From Romanomermis culicivorax (lineage: Eukaryota > Nematoda > Enoplea > Mermithida > Mermithidae), in contig CAWUHX010000170.1 of assembly GCA_963922205.1 (NCBI GenBank), forward strand, positions 682,001 to 746,000: a stretch of 64,000 nucleotides of DNA. The letters are read 5' to 3'. The position numbers and the translations under genes are program-made. Positions 35,131 through 46,482 of the stretch are shown piece by piece. Each line of letters opens with the position of its first letter. Within the stretch, counting starts at the first letter, position 1. The notes under the pieces were generated by a model. It saw nothing but the letters and a program-made list of their open reading frames with translations. It ran no database searches and was not told the origin of the DNA.

Positions 35131-36050
35131 ATCCGAACAAAGGCAATAGTTTGCATAATAAGTGGGTACCCATGATGGTCGTCAAACTCGACAGTGGAGG
35201 AATGTTGAGGGTGGAGACAGCAATCATTTGGACTATGAATTATTGCTAATTGAGAGTTTTCTTGATGTTTTTGATTTTATGTTTCTTTTTATTCAATATC
35301 TCCTCTTTTTGATTTTATGTTTCTTTTTATTCAATATCAGTTTAATTTTAATTAAACTCTTACTTTTTTGGATGTTCTAGTGAGGTTTGGGGGTTCTGAC
35401 CCTGGATAGAGCCTTAGCTGACATTGACTTCCAAAAAAAATCCTGGCTGGCTCCTCAGCAGAATTTTCATTTTTTGGGAATTTTTACATTTCTACATTTT
35501 TACATGACAACTTGGAAATATCATGTATAAAAGGTGAAAATTATTAGGAAAAAAGTTTTTCTTTCCTGTTAGAACTAAGAGAGCACTCAGAGGAAAGTCT
35601 GAGAACAAAGTTTTTACGCATTGTGATCAGTTTTGACTGAGTTCTGATCACTTTTGGAAGAAATTTCTGGCTGATCACCAACAACGAAAAATTTATGCTG
35701 TACATGTGTGGTCATAACATTTATAATTCCATCAGCTATTGTGCTTTTAGAATGTTGTTTTTCACTTTATTCTATATATTATTCTTCAGAACGATTTTTG
35801 GGGCTGAAATGCTGAATGTGGAGTCAGTAAAATTAGAAAAGGTCAGGCGCATTCAAAAAGCGAATTGGGAGTAATCATGGGGTAAATTCAGAGAAAAACT
35901 GTTTTCGCATGGCACAAGGTACAGAAAGTAAAGTTGTAACAAACTTGGAGGCATTACGGTGCAAACCAGGGGAAAAAGACAAGAAAATTATTTTATTTTG
36001 GCTTGGAGCAAAAGCAAATGAGGATAAAAACATACTTGCACACTGTGAAA
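35131..36050. other. Intergenic, nothing recognised
   Basis: Contains a short tandem duplication (TTTTGATTTTATGTTTCTTT twice, about 35,270-35,340). No supported gene. Confidence 0.4.
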
Positions 36051-36063
36051 AAATGATTGGGAT

Positions 36064-37180
36064 GCAGATCCGCAGCGTACTGCACATCTGCAGCCTACTG
36101 CACATCAGCAGCCTACTGCACATTAGCAGCCTTAGTCAGATCCGCAGTCGAAAAATACAGTATGAATTCATATCTGTTTCATTGCAGGAACATAAACGCA
36201 CGAGTCGAAATTTACTTTTCAAACAAAAAAATTACGCATTGTTTGGATCCTGAAAGACCACATGCGATTTCTTACCATCCAAATGATGCATAAAACGCAA
36301 AAAAACTATTTTTACCCTTTTATATCACTGTACTGTTTTCATCACTGTACTGTTTTTACTCTTTTACCATAAAATGTTTCTAAAGTACAATATTAGAGAA
36401 AGTGAGATTTTTTCTATACTATGTCCTATACTGATATACAGTTGACTGGCAAAAAAATTCTTTAATTTTTACTGTTAGGCTCCGTTAGCATTCTTACCTG
36501 TTCAAAACGTATAATGACCGATATTGGAGTCCTTAACAATTCAATTATTGCAAATGATAATTAAGCAGCAACGTTCTTGTGGATTTTCGGTGTCCTTTAG
36601 TTTCTCGCATTTGACACAAATCCAATACTCGTTAATTTGAGCATTCCGAAGAACTTTGGAAGATTTTTTGCGAAATTCGTAAACTTGTTGTTTGTTGACG
36701 CGGGATTCATATTGAATCACGGATTTTTTAAATTTTGAATTCAAAACAGCGTTTGCTTCACCAAAGTCCATTTTTGTATGCAATAAGAGGCGAATTTGGC
36801 AAATAAGAAAAGTGGAATTTGCCCTGGTATTTTTTTGTAGTACAGAAGCATATGTGTGTGTGTGTATGTTGTGTATGTTTGTGGTCACTTTGATGTGTTT
36901 ATTGCATTTTCTATTGTTCCAGAATGATATAGATTTATTATGGGTCACTAATTAACTTTATCATTTGTGTTACAAAAGGGTGAAACGATCAGACGCTCCA
37001 TTGTGTGTACCGTAATGTGCCTATTTTTCAAACATCAGTATTATTGGACTATTTTCCCTGATCGTATGCAAGTATGTTTTCACGGATGGCAAAAAATGAA
37101 ATAAATATTCTTTGGCTGTGGATCTGACTAAGGCTGCTAATGTGCAGTAGGCTGCTAATATGCAGTAGGCTGCGAATTTG
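36064..37180. mobile_element. Inverted-repeat element with 18-bp tandem units at each end
   Basis: Near 36,070-36,150 an 18-bp unit (AGCCTACTGCACATCAGC) is repeated about three times, followed by CTTAGTCAGATCCGCAG. The same array and the following block occur inverted at 37,110-37,180 (CTGTGGATCTGACTAAGG...GCAGTAGGCTGC). A coding region on the minus strand lies between them (see 36,541). Tandem sub-terminal units in inverted orientation suggest a DNA transposon, but exact ends and target duplication were not found. Confidence 0.5.
36541..36771 (-). CDS. Small protein with YWxCxxC pattern inside the inverted-repeat element
   Basis: 76 codons from an ATG at 36,769-36,771. It reads MDFGEANAVLNSKFKKSV, then VYEFRKKSSKVLR, then EYWICVKCEKL and a C-terminal CCLI. 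The YW-x-C-x-x-C arrangement after a YEFRKK strand recalls FLYWCH-type zinc fingers found in some transposase genes, but the final His is not evident. Likely part of the surrounding mobile element. Frame is open; function unknown. Confidence 0.35.
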   Translation of the reverse strand: MDFGEANAVLNSKFKKSVIQYESRVNKQQVYEFRKKSSKVLRNAQINEYWICVKCEKLKDTENPQERCCLIIICNN

Positions 37181-37209
37181 AGGCCTACCCGAAAAAATAG
37201 TGGCAATGC

Positions 37210-38435
37210 AAATAGACTTTTTGATGATTTGAATAATATTCACAATATAGTGGCCATTGAAAATAAATAGTTTATTTAATTCCAAACCTTTGTAGATGAG
37301 TTAATTTTCGAGAACAGTTGGGATTTGATTCTAAGGCTTTTTCGATTTTATCTTTTTGCTTGACTGGAGACGGAATGAATCTTTTTTGTTTTCGAAAACG
37401 GGAGTATGTGGAGCCAGACATTCAACCAAGAAATAATCTCTTCTGAAGTGGAATTTGTATTACACTTCCTAGTTTCTATATCCGAAAATCAATGATCAGA
37501 GCCAGACAATCCACGACCAGGCCAGAAATTTCCATATGCAGTGCATACTCTGAGTTTGATGAAAGATGTACTGGAAAAAGAGGAATACAAAAACTTATGT
37601 GCATGCTTCAAGTTTTCTACGACTAAGTTTTGGGGAAAAATCTCGAACTTTACTCCAGCTTCTGCCATACGACCATGACAAACAAATTTTTCTAGAAAAT
37701 AAAATAGTAAAGTGAACTCGGAGAATCTACTTCTTCTGCTTTCCTAGTTTGCTTTGATGTTTCTATTACTTGACTCTGTCTCTGCTCTTTCTTTGCTCCA
37801 CCTTTAGTGATTCGGCCTTTAGACTTCTCTGTGACATGAAAACGGTTTATATGTTGCTATTGTCTTTTCTTCTACATAATAAAACTGGAAAGCAAGTACT
37901 ATTTCATATCCTTATGCTGAACCTACAACTCGAGAAGGAATGAATTGTAGGTGAATTAGAATTTTTCATCCGAAATTTAATTTCACATTTTCCGAGTCTT
38001 AATTTAAAAGCAGAGCTGAAATATCATATGATACTGCAGCTATCAGTCAAGTTTCACGAAACTCTGGAATTCGGATGGTAAACTTATTCCAGTTCAGCAC
38101 ATCATATGGGTGAAGTTGAGCCTACAGTGTCAATGTGAGGGTTATTTTGGTGATTTTAGTCCCTTTTTAAAATTAAAGTCGGTGGAATGAGAAAATTGTA
38201 GAATTGTGATCAAAGATGTTAGAAAATAGTTGCAAAAATTCAAGGTCTAGAATGGAGATGTATTTTTTGGGTGGTTCTTAAAGGGAAGTTGAACTCAAGC
38301 TAGGTTTGAAAAAGACGGTATGCACAGTATCTTAACAAATTATCAGTTTCTAGAATACGAGTGTTTTATATGAACTATGGTCGATTTTTCCTCAAATGCT
38401 TGTAAATAATGGAAATCCAATATTGTACTGTTATA
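37210..38435. other. Intergenic, nothing recognised
   Basis: No coding region, RNA gene or clear repeat supported. Confidence 0.45.
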
Positions 38436-39163
38436 CAGGGTGAGTAAAAAAAGGCGACTGGTGCTGAATTTCATAGCCTTCGAATAAACGGAGCTTATTC
38501 AATGCGGTTTGCTGCCATCGATGGATAAAACATTTGGCATAAAAACCGCAAAGTTCGAATTTTGACTGAAAGTATCGAAAATACTAAACGTCAATTTTTT
38601 TGCGAAGAAAAAAATTTGACAAAAATCGACATACTTCGTAACAGAAAAAGTAAAATTGACCCAATTATAAGAGCCATTATAACAGCTGGAAACTACAAGA
38701 AAGGCGTTTCAATGTGTCATTTCTGTTTCACCATAATTTTAATCGTTTCTTGAACTGGGTCAATTGATTCTGCTTTCATTCAGCTTTTGTTCCAATTTCA
38801 AAACAAAAGCTCATGATTTTCTTCAAATTCTGCCCATATTAAAACGAGAAACTGATGACTTTAAATAACGTGTAACATTCAAATCTGGGCGAGTTTTAAA
38901 GTATTCTTGTGTTTAAATAACCTTACAGAACTTTTTTCGCAATAGGAAAACTTTTACTTCGATTTCACAACTTTTTCTTTCTAAAAAATGACCACTTTTA
39001 CTAAATTTCTATTTATGTTGAAACCAAAATCGCTAGGAGCATAAACATGGCCCATACAACAAAGACAAATGGAAATTTTAACGCAGCAATCCGCATAAGA
39101 AAAGCTTCATCCATTTGAAAGTTATGGAAGTCAGCACTGGTCGCCTTTTGTTGGCTCACCTTG
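38436..39163. mobile_element. Tc1/mariner-like MITE
   Basis: The left end CAGGGTGAGTAAAAAAAGGC and the reverse complement of the right end (CAAGGTGAGCCAACAAAAGG) match over about 80 bp, including GGCGACTGGTGCTGA against GGCGACCAGTGCTGA. The left end is preceded by TATA, consistent with a TA target; the right flank reads CGTA, so the duplication is imperfect. The 730-bp interior holds no transposase. Confidence 0.65.
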
Positions 39164-39576
39164 CGTATGCTTACGATTTCCAACGGAATCATAAGTTATA
39201 TTCATAGAACTGGTAATTTGTGAGCATATCCAGCTATCAACAATTTTTGAGTGGAAAATTCTACAGTAAAAGCTTTATGTGAACGATTCTGATGAAAGTA
39301 GAGATTTTTGTAATTTTTGAGTTTAGGAGCATATATAAACTAGGTTATATAGCGAAAAAGTGTATAGTATTTCAACACTGTGAAAAATACATTTTCGAGT
39401 GCATATGTGAAGGCGAAAGAAGGTTGCCAACAGGGGATTGAATAGGAGGAATGAAGCACAAGTTCAAATCTGTGTTCCAAAGATACAGATAAGGGCATCT
39501 GGTTCGGCTATGTGAAATAATTTTTAAGGATTCAGTATATCTATACTACATTCACTTTCAAATGAGCTTCTGAATT

Positions 39577-39725
39577 TGTTGAGAGTGGCCAAAGCAGCCA
39601 CCTCAACTACGAATTGTTGCAAAAAGAGAGCGCCTTTCCCGCTGCTCGGTTGGCTCAGTTGGTTAGAGCGTGCGGACGGTAGCCGCAAGGTCCCGGGTTC
39701 AAGTCCCAGACCGAGCCTAACTTTT
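39577..39725 (+). mobile_element. tRNA-bearing TIR element, copy B, left part
   Basis: TGTTGAGAGTGGCC start, a short GTGGC...GCCAC hairpin, then CTTTCCCGCTGCTCGG leading into the tRNA-like sequence. It is interrupted at CTTTT|TGTCG by the 13.6-kb LTR element; the remainder (TTTTACTGAAGCCCCGAG...CTCAACA) is at 53,321-53,362. Confidence 0.85.
39644..39716 (+). tRNA. tRNA-like gene (cloverleaf, anticodon position GGT), likely element-borne
   Basis: Exactly 73 nt. Acceptor GCTCGGT pairs fully with ACCGAGC; D stem GCTC/GAGC; anticodon stem TGCGG/CCGCA with loop ACGGTAG; T arm CCGGG-TTCAAGT-CCCAG with one mismatch. Pol III A box (TGGCTCAGTTGG) and B box (GGTTCAAGTCC) are good. The anticodon position reads GGT (Thr codon ACC), but loop base 33 is C where U is universal, so function as a translation tRNA is doubtful. 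Similar 73-nt units in copies A and C show it belongs to a mobile element. Confidence 0.55.
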
Positions 39726-40505
39726 TGTCGTATAAGCGGTCGTATGCCCTCGGCTATTTAGCTGCAGTTCTTGGGAGATCCAATCTGGTACGGCCCCTGA
39801 CGCTAACCCGGTACTGAATGCAATCCTACTGCAGGTCACAGAGACTTGAGAAACAAAGATATTTATTTTGGAACTGACAAAGGTGCAAATACAACTGTGA
39901 GCAAGTGATAAACGGAATACAAAGTGCCAAAGTGCGAACACAACGTTGATTTCCTCCCTAAGTCGCTGACCCTTCGTTCTGTCCCTGTGCACAGAGCCCC
40001 AGGGATTTTCGGGTGTCTTAATCCACGACCTAAGCTGAAAGCCTGACAAAATAGTCTACCTAACTGCTGAACAACCACTCACTACTCTCCTCGATCAAAA
40101 TTGGAACGTCGGAGGTCTTCTCAGGTCGCGGGTAATCCTCTAGACGAGTCCGCGACGCGAAATCGACACACACAATAATACGAGCAATAAATGCGTCCGC
40201 AATCCTTTCACAGTCGCCACGAGTCTTCTTCAAAGACGCAAAGAGACGCGACCAGATGACAATAATACGTAAAAATAATAATAATGAAACAAACTGCAAC
40301 GCGTCTAACATCGACTTGCCAGATGCATGCAAAACATTCACGTCACCATTTATGTATTTTTGAACCAAAAATGTATATGACACAAACCGTTTTACCAGTT
40401 TGTTTACCCAAGAATAAATGAAATCACTTTAACAACAAAGGAACTTTAGAAAATGAAAATGAGGTAGTTAGAGGACCAAAGGTCAGAGGAATTGACCCTC
40501 TGACA
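39726..40505 (-). repeat. 3' LTR of the 13.6-kb element
   Basis: On the minus strand it begins TGTCAGAGGG and ends ATACGACA (TG...CA). 780 bp. Eight differences from the 5' LTR. Confidence 0.93.
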
Positions 40506-40525
40506 TTCCTCCCCCCCAAAGGCAA
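40506..40525 (-). promoter_or_regulatory. Polypurine tract of the 13.6-kb element
   Basis: The minus strand reads CCTTTGGGGGGGAGGAA directly before the 3' LTR. It is a G-run-rich plus-strand primer in the standard position. Confidence 0.75.
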
Positions 40526-41150
40526 GACTTTTCCCGCCAGCGAAGGGGAAAGTCAGGAGGTCCCCCAAGGGCCCCAGACCCTCGACGCCGACGATCGACG
40601 CCTCCAACTGTTCCAACAAACGACGCTACGCGCCGTTGACGCAATTGTAAACAACAAATAAAATGTCTGTATCGAACGGTATCGCTACACTATGGGGCCG
40701 ATGGCGCCGGGTGCTACCCCGGACGCAAAAATGTTCACGAATAAAAATGCCCCGTGGGCCGGTTGTCCCCGAATAATAAAACAAAGAATAAAATGTTCGA
40801 ACGAATAGCGTTCGTGGCGTTCGAGCCCAGTTTGACCAAAATAAAAAATAAAATCGTTTGACCGGCGGCGACCCCCGCGGTGCCTGGGTTAAGTTGTGGG
40901 CCGCTCCCCACTGCCGTCGATGTGTATGTTATCGGCGGCTCCTCCTTCATCGATTTTGGCGTTCGTCTCTGTCCTCTCCGGAGGGGGGTTATTGACTGTG
41001 GAGAGCCCGCAAGACTTTCGCACTTTCCGCCGCCGTTGTTCCTCTGGCCCCTTGGCCGGACACTGGCCCCCCCAACGCCTTTGGTATTATCTGCCCCCAG
41101 GGAGAAAGGATGCCCAAAAACCAAATCCTCTGGCCCTTTGGCTGTCTAGA
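40526..41150 (-). other. GC-rich non-coding block before the 3' LTR
   Basis: About 600 bp markedly richer in G+C than anything else in the window, between the end of the third coding region and the 3' LTR. Motifs such as CGTTCGAACG-like words and CCCCGG runs recur. Open frames exist on both strands but look like by-products of base composition. Possible roles (RNA export, packaging, stability) are speculation. Confidence 0.5.
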
Positions 41151-41693
41151 TTTTGAATCAAAAATATTTATGCTATTTGTTGTTAAAGTGATTTTGCCTT
41201 ATTAGAAGGTAAACTTAAACCAGTAACACGGTCTGTGCCATAAAAAAAAGAATTTGAAGTGAAAATATGTTTTGGAAAAAAGGTAAAGAAAAATGTAAAA
41301 ATGGTTGCACGAAAGCTGCCTACACACTGCACGATGCTAGTTGGCAACTGCTTTGGAAGGAAAAGAATGGCCAAAATTTACGCAGACGAGATTTGGATTA
41401 TCATTTACAAATTCACCGAAAATGAGGTACAAAATATGCTTGTGCAGGTTCGAATAAAATAAAACACAGACGAAAAGAAAAAATAAACGAAACAAACTAC
41501 TGAGATTAGTACAAGAGGCAATTTTAAGGCAATTTTTAAAGTGGCACAACCGGTTTTTCATTTTGTAATGCTAACGCTCGGGGAGAAGAAAAAAAAAAAT
41601 AAGTGACCTATGCAATATCCAAAAAATTTACAACGTGAAATGATTATGTTTATAGTGACCTCACAAAGAGCGGGGTCATTGTTAACAAATAAT

Positions 41694-44600
41694 TTACTTT
41701 TGTCGATGACCATTGTGGTCCTGCCCCGGCTGACCGATACCTTGATCCCTCTTCAGCGGGGATATATATTCGGGGTTTCCTATCGGCGGCGGTCCTTGCG
41801 GCGGTTGCATTCCCGTCGACGTCCCCGGAATTTCCATCCTTTCTTCGCCTTGTACGTTACGTATCGGCAGAATTACTGTCGGCGACGGCATTTGCAGTCC
41901 GGGCGGAACCAGGAATTGGTGATAATATTGCTGTTGCCCGGGCTGGAATTGTAAGACCGGAAATTGCGATACTTGAAATTGCTGTGACAGAGGTATCATT
42001 GTGTTGGGCAATACTTGACCTGAAAAGAGAGGGCAATTCATACAGTCAACTCCTACCATGGGCAATCCCGGATAATTCGGCGGCATATACGGTAATTGCT
42101 GATGTTGCGCTATCATCATTGCATTCGGGTCAGCCATCGATACTCCCTGTTGACTTGCTTCATTGGCCCTAGGCCTATCCAGTGAAGCCGTTCGACTGGA
42201 ATAGGACACGTCCAATCGATCATCGTGTTGATAGTATCCCGGTGTCCTTTTTCGGCTTCGAGGTTTTCGGCTCCCTTTCCTTTCTTCCATGTCTCTTTTC
42301 TCTTTCTCCTTCCGCTCAAATTTTTCTTCGTATTCTTCGATTTCTTTTGCGCCAGCTCTCTTCCTCATTTTCTCTTCGTCTTTTCTCTCTCGACATCGAC
42401 TTTTCATGTCCACTTTCGTCCCGATGCTGACTTTCATATCTCCTTTTCCTTTCCTTTTCTGGCGTCGCCGATTTCCCTCTTTTCCACTTATCATCGTCTT
42501 TCCTCGTCCAATGTTTGGATACCTTACCTGCCGCAGGCCTGCTGTAGGGGTGCTTGACTCGGTACCCAATTTTCTTCTTTAATCTTTTCTCGACTTCCAC
42601 TAGATCATGAGCCTTCTTTTTATCGATAACTTTCCAAAAGCGTATTTGCAGGTCCGTATTATCAGTTTCCTTCTTCCAAACTTGGATATTCGTATAATTT
42701 GGTTCCGGGTCTCTTTTATCCTGCAGAACGGCTTTAGCAATTGTATACGCTAACCCTGACGCCTTGGACTGGCAAGAGGCGTATAACGTATGAAAATTAC
42801 TAGCTGCTCCTTCTTGCCTGGCATTGAATTCGCGGCGCAGTTTCATGGCAACGTAAGCATGAGCCTGGTAATGGAATCCAGCGAAATTCTGTGGAATCCT
42901 GCCCAACCGCGACAGTTTCATAAATAGACAGGTGCAAGCCCACACTGCGGCTTCATAGGCTTTCTCCGGGGCCCGAGTTGTGGCCCATTCTGTCAATTGA
43001 TTCTCGAATATGTTCCACAATTTTTCTGGTAAATTGGCCTGCAATACGTAAAATTGCAGTTCATAGTAACGTATTGTTTCGATTTCGACTCCCGCTTCGT
43101 CGTAAATACGATTTATCAGGTCCGTGGTCATAAGAGCTACTTCTTCATCCAAAGCGGGATCCATATGTGCGAGATACTTCTGAACGCACGGATTTGACAA
43201 AGACACTCTACCATATTGAAAATCGACGACGTACTTTCCCTCTTTCAAAGCTTTCTTTAAGAGTTGCCCACGTTTCCCAATGCCTCGTCGGTACTTGATT
43301 TTGTCATTCGGGTTTCCAGGCGGTTGATGGAATTTTCCGCTTTTTACTTGGTCCAATTCAGCTTTGTTCTCTTCTTTGGATATTCGATTTTCTTTTTCCT
43401 GTCTTTTATTGTACATCACTCTCGCAAACTTTCCAGGGTTGGTTATATTTTCTACACTCTGCCCACCAGCCTTGGCATACACCGGCGGTGCGGGCAAAAC
43501 GTTAGTTTCGGGAACTTCGTCCTCACTTCCGATTTCGGAAACGACTTCCACATATGGCTCTTCGCTTGTCTCTTCTTCCTCGGCGTTGACAGTTTCCAAT
43601 TGCTTTGCCAGCTCAATCGCGGCTTTCCCATACTTCTCCTTTTCTAACGTTTCTATTTTTTCTTGCATCTCCTTTATTTGCTCTGTCAATTTTTCCACAT
43701 CGGGTTGTATTTCGCGTTCGGACTCGACTATTTCCATCAATTTCTCTTCTTGTACGACATTTTTGCTATCATCAACGGGTGCATTGGCCATGGGGGAATC
43801 CGCGATGATCACTTCCACGGGCTTTTCCTGTTCCATTTCGATACCTGAAACATTCAAATTCTCGATTTTAGAGGGTACATTTTCTGTCTGCTCCTTCGAA
43901 GTTTCTTCTGTAGGATCCTGGCTAGCCGGGACCACAACTTCTACTTGGGGAAACAGATCCGAATCGTCCCACTTAGTTACAGACTTGAAAGTTGCAGAAG
44001 TGCTGGGGACCCATAGGTCCTTAGCCTCGAATATAGACGCGGAAACATTCCAATAAATGAGATTTTTGCTAGCCGCGTGAACATGCAAAAAATGAAACAC
44101 ATTATAAAAGTTATGATTCAAAAAATAAATAGAGTTTTCGCGTAGATCCGTTTCTATTTCTTCTTCGGGTTCTTTCAAGGAACGCGGTATCCATTTTATA
44201 GGTAGTACACAGAAAATATTTTGGACCGACTTCTGCGTGCGTACCTTCGGATATCGTTCCATCATTTGTTCTGTTTGTTCGGTCATTTTGTTATTCAAAA
44301 GATCTTGGCCCATCCATTTCATAAATTCGATTCGCTCTTGTTCGTTTCTCCATACGGTGGACCACATACCCGAAGTAAACCCAGGGACCCAAGATCTCCA
44401 TTCTTGCGCCGAATGAGGCCACAAGAAATAGATGAGAGGATTTATATTCTTCTCGTACAACTCCTTGACCACAGGGACAATCGATCGATTGATCTTTTTA
44501 TGGTAATAGTCCTTGAGCGACGATACCTGTTCCCGCACATTATTCGTAAAATGGATCACTTTACTAGGCCACCTTCCTTGTTTCATTTCCATTTCCCGTG

Positions 44601-45762
44601 GCTCTATTGGTCGTCCGAACTGCTGTGCAGCTAATATATCTTCTAGATCCCAATCGTTGGTGGGCCCTCCTTCCGATTCTTCCGTATCTTTTCTTTTCCG
44701 TGATGCTTTTACCTTTCTTTCTACCCACAGGTACCAACCGCAGGGTACTGGTTGCGGGTCTTTTTCGCTATTCGAGAAATGCGGTGGACAATAGAAACTT
44801 CCAGATGCTTGCTCTTCCGATAATTTATAAGTTGCTATTGCTTCCCCGCGCATCATGAAATATAACGCATTGATGTTGCCCGTCATCTCTTCTACTCCGT
44901 ACGCGCCTTTCCACTGTGGGGCCGTATATTTGTCTTCGAACGTTCCTCGGAACCTTCGGGCTAAATCGGCCACCAACTCTGGCTCCATCGTATCGTGAGG
45001 ATATAATTTGAAACAGTTTTGCACATCAGTAGCGAACTCGTATCGTAACAACGCCAAGAAACATAGAAGGGACCCGCGCGCATCGAGCGTCGCGTATTGT
45101 AAAACTTCTATGTTTAATTTGTCCGCTTCCATTAACTGCCGGAATTCTAGAGAGCTCAATTGGCCCCACGAAATCTTAAAAGCATCAGCCCATAAAAACA
45201 AAATTTCCGTCATAAAGGCCTTTAAGTTCAGGGCTTCCGGACTAATTCCTACCATCCTTGCCTTTGCCTTATCTTTCATCTCGGCTAACACGATTTCTAG
45301 ATCATAAACGCAGCAAGACAAGATGTAATCGATATTGTCACGCTTTTTTCAGGCTAATTCTTTTTCTTGATCTAAATACCCGAATCTAGTCAAGACTAGC
45401 GTGATGTCTTCTCGGATGTGAAAACCGACGATAATATTTTCTTCGCGAAAAATTGTGTTATATACCTTGTGAAAATGTTCTCTGTCCCAGAACTTTAGAT
45501 CTATTATAAAGTTTTTTCCACATATGGTCGAAATTGTCAAGAGCCGCAAGGCCTCACTGGGTTTTGAACATGCCGTTTTGGGTTTCCTCCCACTTTCGGT
45601 ATCTAACGCGATGACTACTCGTCCTCTGAATTTTGACTGATTTATCGCCTTAATAAACGCTTTCATGTTCTCGGGCGCAAGAAATAACGGTTCCTCGATG
45701 GCCGCATGAGGCTCACCGAACAACGACGTAAAATAATTAAAAATATCTGTTGAGCGTACCAA
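41694..45762 (-). CDS. Third ORF: DEDDy 3'-5' exonuclease plus long C-terminal protein
   Basis: The first part (45,349-45,762) has VVIALDTES (Asp54, Glu56; motif I), a LRLLTIST strand, and NIIVGFHIRED (Asp119; motif II), then an in-frame TGA (45,349). The same frame resumes at once as KKRDNIDYILSCCVYDLEIV and reaches LQYATLDARGSLL (Tyr and Asp spaced Yx3D; motif III). These are the D-E-D-Y-D residues of RNase D/WRN/MUT-7-type exonucleases. About 850 residues follow: a Trp-rich region, an acidic region, a coiled coil (about 43,550-43,720, KLTEQIKEMQEKIETLEKEK), a folded-looking region with YELQFYVLQANL, and an RS/KE-rich end. At about 42,316-42,430 the frame must shift by one to join a Pro/Gln-rich tail ending with TAA near 41,694. 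No signal peptide or membrane segment, so not env. Substrate and role unknown. Confidence 0.85.
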
Positions 45763-46482
45763 TCTTCGAACATTGTAATCTTAAAATTTTCATACAATTT
45801 TTTAACTACAATTTTTGTGATAATTTCGAAACAAAACGACTCAAATGCACAAGAATAAATTTGGACATAGGTGAGTTGATCAGTCTCTCAAATACCCAAA
45901 ATCCTCGGCATATAAATTGCCGCGCGGTCAATTTAGAGTCTTATTCCGAATAAAAAAATTTCTACCACATATTTTAACCTTTTCACACTTACTACTAAGT
46001 TGGAAATTTGTATTATCTTGGCGATCTTGCGGTTGCCCGAAACTATTGTCTACTTCGACGAAACTGGACGTGGCCATATCGCGTTCGAACTTGAACTTCA
46101 AAAATCCTCCAGTCGACGATAATAATAAATATTATAATATTTTGCAAATGAAATCTAAAAAATAGCTCCATAACGCCTTCGATTTTTATGTGATCTATAA
46201 CTCGGGAAGGGTTTGTTCGGGACTTATAAACATTTTGATTTCTTCACACCGAGCGTGTGAAAAAATGTAATTTTGCCCATTAAAAGGTTTTCCGGCATCG
46301 TAGTTTTTTATAACTGCCTAAAACTGCCATAAAATTGCCAAAAATAAGTTAGAACGATAAAAATTCGAAGGGAGAAAAAAGGGAAGAAATGGGGAAAATT
46401 ATGATACAAGGAACATTAAAAAAAAAAAAAGACACATAAAACAAAATTTGAACACAACGCACAAATAAAACGATAAAATGAA
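45763..46482 (-). other. Non-coding interval between pol and the exonuclease ORF
   Basis: About 0.7 kb, AT-rich, no open frame of note on the coding strand. Because the third ORF is far from the 5' LTR, it would need a spliced or internal transcript; this interval is where an acceptor or promoter should lie. I could not pinpoint one. Confidence 0.45.

Noticed and set aside
39717-40383. Open frames within the LTR (minus 39,717-40,049 and 40,060-40,383) repeated at 52,421-53,198
   Set aside because: They recur only because the LTR is duplicated; no protein family resemblance, and they cross functional LTR regions.
40735-41156. Overlapping open frames on both strands in the GC-rich block
   Set aside because: Long frames on both strands at once are expected from high G+C; no motif or conserved pattern seen.
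43264-45307. Plus-strand open frames opposite the exonuclease ORF (for example 43,364-44,056)
   Set aside because: Antisense shadows of a long, motif-bearing minus-strand frame.
42316-45321. Third ORF as an envelope gene
   Set aside because: Position suggests env, but there is no signal peptide, transmembrane anchor or cleavage site, and the N-terminus is an exonuclease.
45750-46165. Plus-strand frames between pol and the exonuclease ORF
   Set aside because: Short, no family, and on the strand opposite the element's transcription.
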